From assembly GCA_026396995.1 (NCBI GenBank), contig JAPLVS010000075.1, positions 1 through 33,787 of the forward strand: a stretch of DNA of 33,787 bases, in the 5' to 3' direction. This stretch comes from Candidatus Iainarchaeum sp. (lineage in GTDB: Archaea > Iainarchaeota > Iainarchaeia > Iainarchaeales > DTGL01). Of this stretch, positions 26,221 to 33,363 are shown piece after piece (positions within the stretch are counted from its first letter, which is position 1; each line of letters opens with the position of its first letter). The notes beneath the pieces were generated by a model that searched no databases, was not told the DNA's origin, and was given only the letters and a program-made list of their open reading frames with translations. Made by a program: the position numbers and the translations under genes.

Positions 26221-27708
26221 AGGAGGTGATCCGTCCGCAGGTTCCCCTACGGACACCTTGTTACAACTTAGCCCGTCTCGCAGGACTCAGAATCGACTTT
26301 TTCTTGTGAAAAAGCCTCATCAAAGCTCTACTCAACTGGCTTGATGGGCAGTGTGTGCAAGGCGCAGGGACGTATTCATCGCGCGATAGTGACACGCGAT
26401 TACTGGGGATTCCAAGCATTCACGAGGCAGAGTTCCAAGCCTCGATCTGGACCGGGACTAGATTTAGGGGATTGCCTTGCCCTTTCGGGTTCGGAGCCCA
26501 TTGTTCTAGCCAATGTATGCCGCGTGTAGCCCAAGGCATTCGGGCCATACAGATCTACCGTCGACCACTCCTTCCTCCATGTTTCCATGGCAGTCCTATT
26601 AGAGTGCTCATCCAGATTGGATAATAGCAACTAATAGTGTGGGTCTCGCTCGTTGCCTGAGTTAACAGGACGCTTCATAGTACGAGCTGACGATGACCAT
26701 ACAACACCTCTCAGCGTGTCAGGTAAACCCTTCAGGCTGACCATCATTCTGCTGTCGGCCCTGGTGAGCTGTCTGGCGTTGAATCCAATTAAACCGCAGC
26801 ATCCACCCCTTGTAGTGCGCCCCCGCCAATTCCATTAAGTTTCGGCCTTGCGACCATACTTCCCAGGCAGCGGACTTAACGGTTTCCCTTCAGCACTCCG
26901 GTGTCTAATGAGACCGGAACACTTAGTCCGCATCGTTTACGGCTAGGACTAACCGGGTATCTAATCCGGGTCGCTCCCCTAGCTTTCATGCCTCACTGTC
27001 AGGCCAGTCCTGGTCAGGCGCCTTCGCTACCGGTGGTCTTCTCGGGATCTTAGCATTTCACCGCTACTCCGAGAATTCCCCTGACCTCTTCCTGCCTCGA
27101 GCTCCCTAGTTTCCCTTGCACGCCAACCCGTTAAGCGGGCTGATTTCACAGGGGACTTGTGGAGCTAGCTACGCATGTTTTAAGCCCAATATTAGTGGAC
27201 ACCACTCGTGGAGTACGTGTTACCGCGGCGGCTGGCACGTATCTTGCCCCCCACTTATTCGCCAAGCTGTCTAAGCTTGGCAAAAGCCAGCAGTGCTGGC
27301 ACTGGGAATCCCCCTATCGCGCTTTCGCGCATTGTAGAGGTTTCGCGACTGCTGCACCTCGTAAGGCTAGGGACCTTGTCTCAGTTCCCTACTCCGGGCT
27401 CCCTCTTCCAAGGCCCGTACAGATCTTAGGCTTGGTGGGCAGTTACCCCGCCAACAACCTATTCTGCCGCAGGCTCGTCCTTGAGCGCAACTTGCTGCAT
27501 GAAGCAAGTGCTTTTCGGCAACAAAACATTCCAGTATTCGTTGCCTATGGCACATTATCCCCAGTTTCCCGGGATTAATGCCTCTCAAGGGTAGATTGCC
27601 CACGTGTTACTGAGCCGTTTGCCAGAGGCCATCGTGGCCGGCCTCTAAGACTTGCATGTCTTAATCGGATTCCCATAGCAGTATCCTCCAGCAGGATCAG
27701 CTGGAATC
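26221..27708 (-). rRNA. 16S ribosomal RNA
   Basis: Small-subunit rRNA of about 1.49 kb. The 3' end reads GGACGGATCACCTCCT on the minus strand, defining the anti-Shine-Dalgarno. The 530-loop GTGCCAGCCGCCGCGGTAAC lies near 27230. The 5' end is ATTCCAGCTGATCCTGCTGG instead of the usual archaeal TTCCGGTTGATCCTGCCGG; the changes at the two sides compensate, keeping the 5' helix paired. Length is normal, with no intron. First gene of the operon after a roughly 400-nt leader. Confidence 0.97.
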
Positions 27709-28127
27709 AGAAGAAACTTAATAGAATCTTCACAATACTGTTTCGACGAAAAACTTCATACACTGTTATGTGCATTCATGTGCTTTTCAATCGCAGCAGT
27801 ACTGTTATTTTTTGAAAGCACTAGAGCAGTGCACTGGTTTCCCGTGGCTCTTCAAACAACCTCACGCCAAAAAAAACTTTGGCGCTCATCTTGTTAAATC
27901 TTAGCACAACTCGTTTGGCGATAGCAAAACCGCCATTCGGGTGTTATGTGTAAGCATGAAACTTTTTCCGGCGATTGCGCGCCATGAAATTGAATCGCCA
28001 AGGGCAATTCAAAATTTGTTTTTTCCTATGTTAAATTCGATGCCGAAAACATCGAATCTTATCGCTGTATGGAAGTCAGTAATTAACCTACTAATTACCT
28101 CATTACCCTACAATATACCACCCCTCA
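27709..28127 (-). other. rRNA operon leader
   Basis: About 400 nt with no gene between the promoter and 16S. It contains the 5' arm of the 16S processing stem, and three direct occurrences of a TACTGTT-like motif (near 27739, 27768 and 27800 in plus sense). No long ORF on either strand has a promoter or ribosome-binding site. Confidence 0.6.
27827..27857 (-). other. 16S processing stem, 5' arm with bulge-helix-bulge
   Basis: Minus-strand order is GTTTGAAGAGCC, A, CGGG, AAA bulge, CCAGTGCACTG. With the 3' arm it forms two helices around a 4-bp CGGG/CCCG helix with opposed AAA bulges: the canonical topology with one extra A. Confidence 0.8.
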
Positions 28128-28140
28128 AATATATAAAGGG
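28117..28140 (-). promoter_or_regulatory. rRNA operon promoter
   Basis: Minus-strand CCCTTTATATATTTGAGGGG is a strong archaeal TATA element (28128-28137) upstream of the 16S leader. Start of transcription is expected near 28105-28110. The element TGAGGGGTGGT just downstream recurs in inverted orientation at 28223-28233. Confidence 0.7.
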
Positions 28141-28214
28141 AATGGTGATACCGCGAAAAGGGCTGAAAACGGGTTCTAAGGGTGTTTTAGGGCGGTTATG
28201 TTTATGAATGAAAG

Positions 28215-28233
28215 CCTTAAAATGAGGGGTGGT
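28215..28233 (+). promoter_or_regulatory. TATA-like element and Shine-Dalgarno-like element of the 34-codon ORF
   Basis: CCTTAAAATG is a TATA-like element close to ATG 28235. GAGGGGTGG (28224-28232) lies just before the ATG and is a plausible ribosome-binding site; TGAGGGGTGGT also occurs at the rRNA promoter on the other strand. The TATA-to-ATG distance (about 18 nt) is short for both to act in one transcript, so an upstream TATA (TTATGTTTATG, 28196-28206) may be the real one. Confidence 0.4.
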
Positions 28234-28234
28234 T

Positions 28235-28339
28235 ATGTATATTGGCGTTTTTTATTCTGAACGAGCGGGCATGCACAAGAACCATTGTTGCACAATGGGT
28301 TTTGATAATTTTTGCCAAGACAAAAAGGCGAGGTGCTAG
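28235..28339 (+). CDS. Candidate 34-residue Cys-rich microprotein
   Basis: Too short for the ORF track. ATG 28235 follows GAGGGGTGGTT, and the frame runs 34 codons to TAG at 28337. The product starts MYIGVFYSERAGMHKNHCC and contains four cysteines and two histidines (NHCC, NFC and a terminal RC), so zinc binding is possible. The stop lies in the loop of a hairpin followed by a run of six T, a terminator-like end. Promoter-like, ribosome-binding and terminator-like signals therefore surround it. No known family is recognised. Alternatively the transcript is a non-coding RNA, since it also folds a CCATTGT/ACAATGG hairpin in the middle. Confidence 0.4.
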   Translation: MYIGVFYSERAGMHKNHCCTMGFDNFCQDKKARC

Positions 28340-28351
28340 AGTGCCTTTTTT
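28322..28351 (+). terminator. Terminator-like hairpin with T run
   Basis: AAAAAGGC pairs with GCCTTTTT across a loop carrying the TAG of the microprotein ORF. The stem flows into six T. Confidence 0.5.
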
Positions 28352-28402
28352 AAGCATTTTTATGAGCTTATTAATTAGAAGCACTATGTTCTATATGGAA
28401 AA

Positions 28403-28412
28403 GTTTATAAAC
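28403..28412 (+). promoter_or_regulatory. TATA element upstream of the DUF5678/protease genes
   Basis: Palindromic GTTTATAAAC, with transcription expected near 28434. That leaves a roughly 35-nt leader before ATG 28469 containing GGAG. Confidence 0.55.
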
Positions 28413-28468
28413 TAGGAAAAGATTTATTAAGAACTTGCGTTATTAATAAGGGCTGGAGTTGGTAAGTA

Positions 28469-28705
28469 ATGGACGAGTTGAAATTGTTAAATGATTTTGA
28501 AAAGAGTGGTTTTTGGGCTGGAACTGCCCAGCATGAACTACAAAAACAATATCCAAATGAATATGTTGCTATAAAAGATTGCCATGTTATAGCACATGAC
28601 AAAAGCTCAAAAAACGTAATTGATCTACTTGAGAAAAGGAGTGAAGATCTTACGTTGGTCTTGATACAATTTGTTCCTGAAAAGGGTTTGCAGATTTTAT
28701 ACTGA
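28469..28705 (+). CDS. DUF5678-like small protein
   Basis: A 78-residue protein. The pattern YPNEYVAIKDCHVIAHDKSS followed by LVLIQFVPEKGLQIL matches the small archaeal DUF5678 type (a short beta-rich module built around 'W/Y-V-A-I-K-D/N-x-x-V-I-A'). Function of the family is unknown. It lies 8 nt upstream of a retropepsin-like protease gene, forming a two-gene operon. Pairing of this module with aspartic protease-like proteins is, as far as I recall, recurrent in archaea; that is recollection, not a search result. Confidence 0.65.
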   Translation: MDELKLLNDFEKSGFWAGTAQHELQKQYPNEYVAIKDCHVIAHDKSSKNVIDLLEKRSEDLTLVLIQFVPEKGLQILY

Positions 28706-28713
28706 GGGGAAAT

Positions 28714-29151
28714 ATGAAAATTCCTCTTTTGCTTTCCCCCAAAAAAAACGTATTAGAAGCATATTGCAATATCAGATTTTCACCAAAAAATATTCCGTTG
28801 CCGATAAGATTTATAGTGGATACTGGGAGCTCAGAAACATTTATTGATGAAATTGATGTCATGAGATACCGAGTGTTTACAAAAACTTTTCCCGTTAGTA
28901 ATTCTATATTAATAGGGGGAAATAAAATAAGTCTCCACAAAATTGGCAAGACAGTTATGGCTTTTAAAAATGACAGCGGTGCGATGGAACAGATAGAATT
29001 TAATGATTTAAAAATTGCCGAAAGTGCTCGGTCAAGACAAGGAACAATGAATGCTGGAGCGTCTATTTTGGGAATGAATTTTCTAAATGAAAGCGCACTG
29101 CATCTCTTTTTAGACCCAACAAATAATGTGGCGTACTTTGGCAAAAACTAA
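28714..29151 (+). CDS. Retropepsin-like aspartic protease (clan AA)
   Basis: A 145-residue single-domain protease. The active-site strand RFIVDTGSSETFIDE carries the Asp-Thr-Gly-Ser signature of clan AA. Near the C-terminus ILGMNFLNESALHLFLDP matches the hydrophobic-hydrophobic-Gly element of the retropepsin fold. With one DTG motif it must act as a homodimer. No signal peptide or membrane segment, so it is cytoplasmic. ATG 28714 follows GAGGGG by a few bases. It is second in the operon with the DUF5678-like gene. Substrate unknown; the neighbour may be a partner or substrate adaptor (inference). Confidence 0.82.
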   Translation: MKIPLLLSPKKNVLEAYCNIRFSPKNIPLPIRFIVDTGSSETFIDEIDVMRYRVFTKTFPVSNSILIGGNKISLHKIGKTVMAFKNDSGAMEQIEFNDLKIAESARSRQGTMNAGASILGMNFLNESALHLFLDPTNNVAYFGKN

Positions 29152-29155
29152 CTGA

Positions 29156-29298
29156 CAATCGTTTTATGTAGCTGCACTTGCCCTTGCGCTCTTGTTTTTG
29201 GTGTACCAGTGCGAAGAAGTAACCGAAAAAATCTTATGGTTCCTGTTACCGTTCTCGATAGGCGTGGCGGCGGGAATGTATGCGACCATTATGTAGCG
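29156..29298 (+). pseudogene. Remnant of a small two-helix membrane protein
   Basis: In frame between TGA 29153 and TAG 29296, the sequence reads VAALALALLFLVYQCEEVTE, then KILWFLLPFSIGVAAGMYAT. That is two hydrophobic helices with a charged turn. There is no ATG or GTG before the first helix, so the 5' part appears lost, possibly replaced when the upstream protease genes arrived. A TTG start or a frameshift from the nearby out-of-frame ATG would be alternatives. Confidence 0.3.
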
Positions 29299-29346
29299 AG
29301 GAACCTTAGTCTTTGAGGTTTCTTGGTGTGAACCTAAGTGACGAAT

Positions 29347-29378
29347 GCCTTTTCTAAGCCCGATGAAAGGCGTTTTTT
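29347..29378 (+). terminator. Terminator-like hairpin with T run
   Basis: GCCTTT pairs with AAAGGC across a 13-nt loop, followed by six T. It lies upstream of the endonuclease promoter. Confidence 0.5.
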
Positions 29379-29379
29379 C

Positions 29380-29390
29380 CTTTTTATAAC
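29380..29390 (+). promoter_or_regulatory. TATA box deciding the endonuclease start
   Basis: CTTTTTATAAC is centred 27 nt before ATG 29413, favouring that start over the GTG at 29338, which precedes the terminator hairpin. Confidence 0.6.
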
Positions 29391-29412
29391 ATTATTGACG
29401 CATTACGTTAAT

Positions 29413-30648
29413 ATGGCTGAATGGACCGCAGAAGAACTTGCTTTTTTGAAAAAAAATTACGAAATAATGCCCAAGAAAGATTTGGTTGAACAACTACACC
29501 GCCATCCGCTTGGCTGCATATACCGAAAAGCCCAGCAATTAGGTTTGAAAAAAAGTCTGCACAGGTGGAGCCAAGACGAAGAAAATTATCTTGTGAAAAA
29601 CTATGCAATTGCATCAAAAGTTGCATTGCTTGCCAACCTAAAACACTATTCTTGGACAGCCATAGTATGCAAAGCATGTTCATTGGGGCTCAACAGAATG
29701 AATTTGTGGACGCCAAGCGAACTGCAAATACTCAAAGAAGTTTACCCCAATTCATCCAAAGAAGAAATAATGAAAGCGCTCCCCGGTAGGGCATGGTGGT
29801 GCATTGGGCCGAAAGCACTGGAATTGAAACTGAAAAGAAAAAACCCTAACTGGTTTCGGCGAATCAAACTAAAAGATGGCTATCAAAACCTGACAACTGA
29901 ATTGGCACAGTTTTTGGGCAACTTGAGCGGAGACGGCCATGTAGGGCGTAACATAATAGAGTATGCGTGCATTTTCCCAGATTCAAGTCAGCACTTTATT
30001 GACATTGTGGAAAAACAATTTGGATTAAAAGGCAGGCGTTATGATGGACACATAATTGTTTTCTCCCGTGAATTGGTGGATTTCTGCAACAAACTATGGC
30101 ATGGAAAAGCAGGCCATAGGGTTGTAAGAGTTCCAGAAATAATCAAAAACACAGGCAAGGAATACAAGGCAGAATTTATCAAATACCTGTTTGGCGATGA
30201 CGGAACTTGCTTTTTGGACAAGTGGACCATTAAAGTTGAATTAAGTTCCACTTCAACAACCCTTCTCCGAGACGTGCAGAAAATGCTAATCGAGGATTTT
30301 GGAATTGAATCAAAAATAAACAAAGGCGGCAAGAGAACCAAGGAATCCCATGCGCAAGCATACCATCTTTTTGTCAGAAAAATATATTCGGTAAAAAAAT
30401 TTTGTGAACAAATCGGGTTCTCCCCTTTTGCGCGTTGTGAAGGCGGCAGAAACAAAGGCAAATTCAAACAACAGGTTTTGCAAGAGGCTGTCAATAAAAA
30501 ATTTAACCGAAAGTGTATTGACTGCGGAGCCGACATTTCCAATTGCAGAAGCAAGTCGGTTAGATGTGAAAAATGCAGAAAAAAAATCGACAGCCGGAAC
30601 TACAAGGCGAGACTTAAAGCAAGGAAAATAGCCCAAGGAAAAGACTAA
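29413..30648 (+). CDS. Free-standing LAGLIDADG homing endonuclease with Myb-like repeats and zinc ribbon
   Basis: 411 residues from ATG 29413. The N-terminal 145 residues hold three SANT/Myb-like repeats, each starting with a Trp-x-x-x-Glu helix (EWTAEELAFLKKNY; RWSQDEENYLVKNY; LWTPSELQILKEVY) and ending in a Leu-rich recognition helix. The nuclease follows, with two LAGLIDADG motifs (FLGNLSGDGH, about 167; FIKYLFGDDGT, about 255), so it can act as a monomer. The C-terminus is a CxxC...CxxC zinc ribbon (KCIDCGADI; RCEKCRKKI) with a basic end. Such enzymes cut long specific sites to spread themselves. No intron or intein surrounds it. The Myb repeats likely add target specificity (inference). 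Base composition is AT-rich compared with the left half. Confidence 0.88.
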   Translation: MAEWTAEELAFLKKNYEIMPKKDLVEQLHRHPLGCIYRKAQQLGLKKSLHRWSQDEENYLVKNYAIASKVALLANLKHYSWTAIVCKACSLGLNRMNLWTPSELQILKEVYPNSSKEEIMKALPGRAWWCIGPKALELKLKRKNPNWFRRIKLKDGYQNLTTELAQFLGNLSGDGHVGRNIIEYACIFPDSSQHFIDIVEKQFGLKGRRYDGHIIVFSRELVDFCNKLWHGKAGHRVVRVPEIIKNTGKEYKAEFIKYLFGDDGTCFLDKWTIKVELSSTSTTLLRDVQKMLIEDFGIESKINKGGKRTKESHAQAYHLFVRKIYSVKKFCEQIGFSPFARCEGGRNKGKFKQQVLQEAVNKKFNRKCIDCGADISNCRSKSVRCEKCRKKIDSRNYKARLKARKIAQGKD

Positions 30649-30682
30649 CCCGCCTCCTTTTTTCCCTTTGGCCTAATCTGTA

Positions 30683-30719
30683 ACCCCCTTCGCCACTGGC
30701 GAACATTGGGGTGCTTTTT
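30683..30719 (+). terminator. Terminator-like hairpin
   Basis: TTCGCC-ACT-GGCGAA nested inside a CCCC/GGGG pairing, followed by GTGCTTTTT, just downstream of the endonuclease gene. Confidence 0.5.
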
Positions 30720-30819
30720 CTAACCTTTTTTGATATCTTAGTGGCAGTTTTGTTTGGCAGGGGATGGTGAGTGGAGAACAATGGTTTTTAACCTTTCACC
30801 GGAAGTCTACTCTCTATGG

Positions 30820-30829
30820 CTTTAAATAG
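30820..30829 (+). promoter_or_regulatory. TATA box of the 30859 gene
   Basis: CTTTAAATAG predicts transcription from about 30850, at or a few bases before the start codon. Confidence 0.5.
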
Positions 30830-30858
30830 GTTTTATTCTTATTTCTAGATTGATTGAA

Positions 30859-31050
30859 ATGTTGTCCAAGAGAGTGCCTTATCCGAAGGATTTGATGGAT
30901 ATTGTCACAGGGCTTGTTTTTTCCGGGGCAGGAAAAGAAGAGATATTTAACCAGTTAACAAAAGACCAACAACTCAAGGAATATTACTGCATCAAGGATG
31001 AGCAGATACTGAGCGCAATTGAGGATTCATTCTTTATTTTTGACAAGTAA
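30859..31050 (+). CDS. Small unknown protein
   Basis: A roughly 63-residue acidic helical protein (MLSKRVPYPKDLMDIVTGLV, then GKEEIFNQLTKDQQLKEYYC). ATG 30859 is the conventional start; TTG 30850 is also possible and lies closer to the predicted leaderless transcription start. No recognised domain. It converges on the DUF2075 helicase gene with stops three bases apart. Own TATA box present, so probably expressed. Confidence 0.6.
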   Translation: MLSKRVPYPKDLMDIVTGLVFSGAGKEEIFNQLTKDQQLKEYYCIKDEQILSAIEDSFFIFDK

Positions 31051-31053
31051 AGG

Positions 31054-32925
31054 TTAACTCTCAATTCTTGAACGGAAAAAGTTTTCTGTGTCTTTGTCCA
31101 AGAAGTAAACGTAAACGCCTTGCATGCCTCTGCTGAGGAGAACGCGATAGGTTTTTTTCACAAGTTCGGTAAACTGTCCTTTGGCGCGTTTTACTGTTGC
31201 GTCTGCTAAACTTTCTGGGTGGCCGACCCAATCTTTGGTTGTTGGGTTGTAAATTAAGTCTTTTCCGAAAATAACGCCGACATATTCAAATTCAAATCCT
31301 TGTATGGTATAAATGCTTCCTACTTGATTGACTCCATTTGGATCTACCGCCCAGTGCTTGGCTAACGGAATTCCTGGCGCCAGCCTTTTGGCCTCGTTTT
31401 TGGCTTCCCAGGTCATTTGGAAATCTCCGATTACCACGTCTTTTTTTAGTGTTCCGTCTGGGTTTGAATCGCTCCAAGGCCAACAAAATCCAGCTACTAG
31501 TCTGGCTGAATTTGGCTTTTCAGCGTTTTTTTGCTTGATTGCTTCATAGAGCGCATGCGGGCTGTCAAAAATCTTGAATTCCATTTTTTCGTTTTTAGTC
31601 AGTGTTCTGTTGGCGGTGTCTTTAACTCCTAGCGTGTTATCAAGCCAATTTAGGTAGCCGTCTGAACCGCTGCAGCGAAACTGTGTCTTAAGTTCAAAAT
31701 CGAAGAGTTCGGCATTGAATTTTTTGGCAGTTTCTCTTATCAAGTTTGAACTTCCTATTTCGTTTGGGCGTACTCCCTGAAAGTCGTCAATAAAAAATAT
31801 GGAAACTTTGGCGATACGAATCAGTTCTTCTACCTGTGGAACATCAGAGCGGAATTCTTTCTTTGTAAAACGGCTATTGCTGGTTTCCCTTATTCTGTGT
31901 GCTTCATCGCAAATCAAAACATCGAGTTCGTTTTCTTTTACGTTAGAGAAACTATTGAAATATTTGAATAGTTTTGCTGCTCTAGGGCCAACAATCTTGC
32001 GCAATGACCCAGTGAAAGCTGCAGAGCCGGTGGCATGAAAGACGGTTTTTCCCTTTGAAAGCAATTCTGCCAATACGTTTAGCGCAATGACTGATTTTCC
32101 CGTGCCTGGGCCGCCTTGCACAATGATAACAGATTTGTGCTTTAACTGAGAGCACTTTTTGGCTCTGTCTAGGATAGTGTTATTGGCGGTAATCTGTTCA
32201 TCAATCAAGCTGAATGCCTTTTGGCCGGCAATCATGTTGCTGGCGTGTTCCATTAATTTTTTAGATGGTTTGATGTTGCTCGTGGCAAAACGGTTAAGGA
32301 TTTCCATTCCTTGGCCTTTTTCTAGCTTTGACCGCAATAGTTTGCCAAGGTTCTCGAAATCGTCTTTTGTGAAAACTGGGAACTCTTTCAGAAGACTTTC
32401 AAACTTTGGTAAAAACAAAATGGAGTTTGGAGATTTAGGGTAATTATGGCAGTAAACACAGGAAAACAGGTCTTCGCGAGGTTCTTCATTGAAAACTGCA
32501 ATAAAATCCTTTAGTAAATAGTGATAGCCTCCTACTTGTTGTGAAGGGTGCGGAACCATGCGCTTCGCATAGCCGAGGAAAGTGACCACATTGCCTTCAA
32601 TCTCGCAGTCTTCCACTTGGGACCATTGTTTTAATTCTATGACTATCGCATTATCCGAATCTTTATTGTCTTTCCCGAAAAGGATGCAGTCTATCCTTTC
32701 ATTGGTGTAAGGGAGTTCATACTCTAGTATGATGCCGTTTTCAAGCAATTTTTGCCTTTCTAGAAGATTTTTGATAAATTGCAGTGAATTAGTCCAAGAA
32801 CCTAGCTCTGATGGCGAAACTCTGTGTCCATAATAGTCTTCATATGCTTTGGCCAGTTTGTCGGCAATTTGGTTTTGGACGGCATCGTCGATGAATTGCT
32901 GTGTTGTGCCTTCATATAAGCGCAT
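31054..32925 (-). CDS. DUF2075 (Schlafen-like) helicase with N-terminal PD-(D/E)xK nuclease-like domain
   Basis: 623 residues. The N-terminal domain has YELPYTNERIDCILFG followed by AIVIELKQW (Asp79, Glu97, Lys99), the PD-(D/E)xK nuclease pattern. The helicase domain has Walker A GGPGTGKS (271-278), Walker B DVLICDEAHR (about 335), motif III-like FFIDDFQG (377), a motif IV-like ELKTQFRCSG (about 411), motif V IYTIQGFEFEYVG and motif VI TYRVLLSRGM. That is the superfamily 1 arrangement of DUF2075. Related proteins occur in prokaryotic defence loci. The gene starts two bases after the stop of a MazG-like gene, so the two are coupled. Likely acts on foreign DNA or RNA; substrate unknown. It is complete with no missing motif. 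Confidence 0.87.
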   Translation of the reverse strand: MRLYEGTTQQFIDDAVQNQIADKLAKAYEDYYGHRVSPSELGSWTNSLQFIKNLLERQKLLENGIILEYELPYTNERIDCILFGKDNKDSDNAIVIELKQWSQVEDCEIEGNVVTFLGYAKRMVPHPSQQVGGYHYLLKDFIAVFNEEPREDLFSCVYCHNYPKSPNSILFLPKFESLLKEFPVFTKDDFENLGKLLRSKLEKGQGMEILNRFATSNIKPSKKLMEHASNMIAGQKAFSLIDEQITANNTILDRAKKCSQLKHKSVIIVQGGPGTGKSVIALNVLAELLSKGKTVFHATGSAAFTGSLRKIVGPRAAKLFKYFNSFSNVKENELDVLICDEAHRIRETSNSRFTKKEFRSDVPQVEELIRIAKVSIFFIDDFQGVRPNEIGSSNLIRETAKKFNAELFDFELKTQFRCSGSDGYLNWLDNTLGVKDTANRTLTKNEKMEFKIFDSPHALYEAIKQKNAEKPNSARLVAGFCWPWSDSNPDGTLKKDVVIGDFQMTWEAKNEAKRLAPGIPLAKHWAVDPNGVNQVGSIYTIQGFEFEYVGVIFGKDLIYNPTTKDWVGHPESLADATVKRAKGQFTELVKKTYRVLLSRGMQGVYVYFLDKDTENFFRSRIES

Positions 32926-32927
32926 GG

Positions 32928-33278
32928 TTAGAGCTCCGAGTATTTTTTATTAGACCCCTTGGCTTTTTCAATCGGGTATTTTTTGGCATTGTGCTCTAGT
33001 TTTTCCAGAATGGCTTTTTCTGGGTCTATTCCGGTTTCTTCAGCCATATCCAAGCAGTAAAGCATTATGTCTGCCAGCTCGTGCTTTAGGGCTTCAAGCT
33101 TTTTCGGGTCTTTCAGCATTTCTTTGATTTCTTCGTTTGTTTTCCATTGAAACAGTTCTGCCAGTTCGCCGGCTTCAATATTGATAGAAAGAGCCAAATC
33201 CTTTGGATTGTGAAAGCGCTTCCAATCGCGGTCATCCCTGAATTGGATTGCTTTCTTTTGCAATTCTTTTAAGTCCAT
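32928..33278 (-). CDS. MazG-like nucleoside triphosphate pyrophosphohydrolase
   Basis: 116 residues from ATG 33278 (MDLKELQKKAIQFRDDRDW), supported by TATA ATTAATAAAAG about 29 nt upstream; the track's longer start adds a spurious hydrophobic stretch. The all-alpha NTP-PPase metal site is visible: NIEAGELAELFQW followed by ALKHELADIMLYCLDMAEE. The family hydrolyses (d)NTPs to monophosphates plus pyrophosphate. The compact single-domain form resembles dCTPase/RS21-C6-type enzymes. It is first in an operon with the DUF2075 helicase. Nucleotide depletion or removal of modified nucleotides during phage infection is a reasonable inference. Confidence 0.85.
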   Translation of the reverse strand: MDLKELQKKAIQFRDDRDWKRFHNPKDLALSINIEAGELAELFQWKTNEEIKEMLKDPKKLEALKHELADIMLYCLDMAEETGIDPEKAILEKLEHNAKKYPIEKAKGSNKKYSEL

Positions 33279-33301
33279 GAAGGCTATTGATAGTGATAAG
33301 A

Positions 33302-33312
33302 CTTTTATTAAT
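33302..33312 (-). promoter_or_regulatory. TATA box of the MazG-like/DUF2075 operon
   Basis: Minus-strand ATTAATAAAAG is centred about 29 nt upstream of ATG 33278, so the pair has a promoter separate from the HNH gene. Confidence 0.5.
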
Positions 33313-33363
33313 AGCGCGAATAGGCAGATTGCCAGTTTTGGCACTGATTGCTATTAAATTGAA

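Noticed and set aside
22948-27603. Many ORFs of 60-139 codons within 16S and 23S
   Set aside because: They lie inside rRNA genes and have no promoter or ribosome-binding site.
28405-29144. Minus-strand ORFs 28405-28602 and 28650-29144
   Set aside because: Shadows of the DUF5678-like and retropepsin genes, whose motifs are clear on the plus strand.
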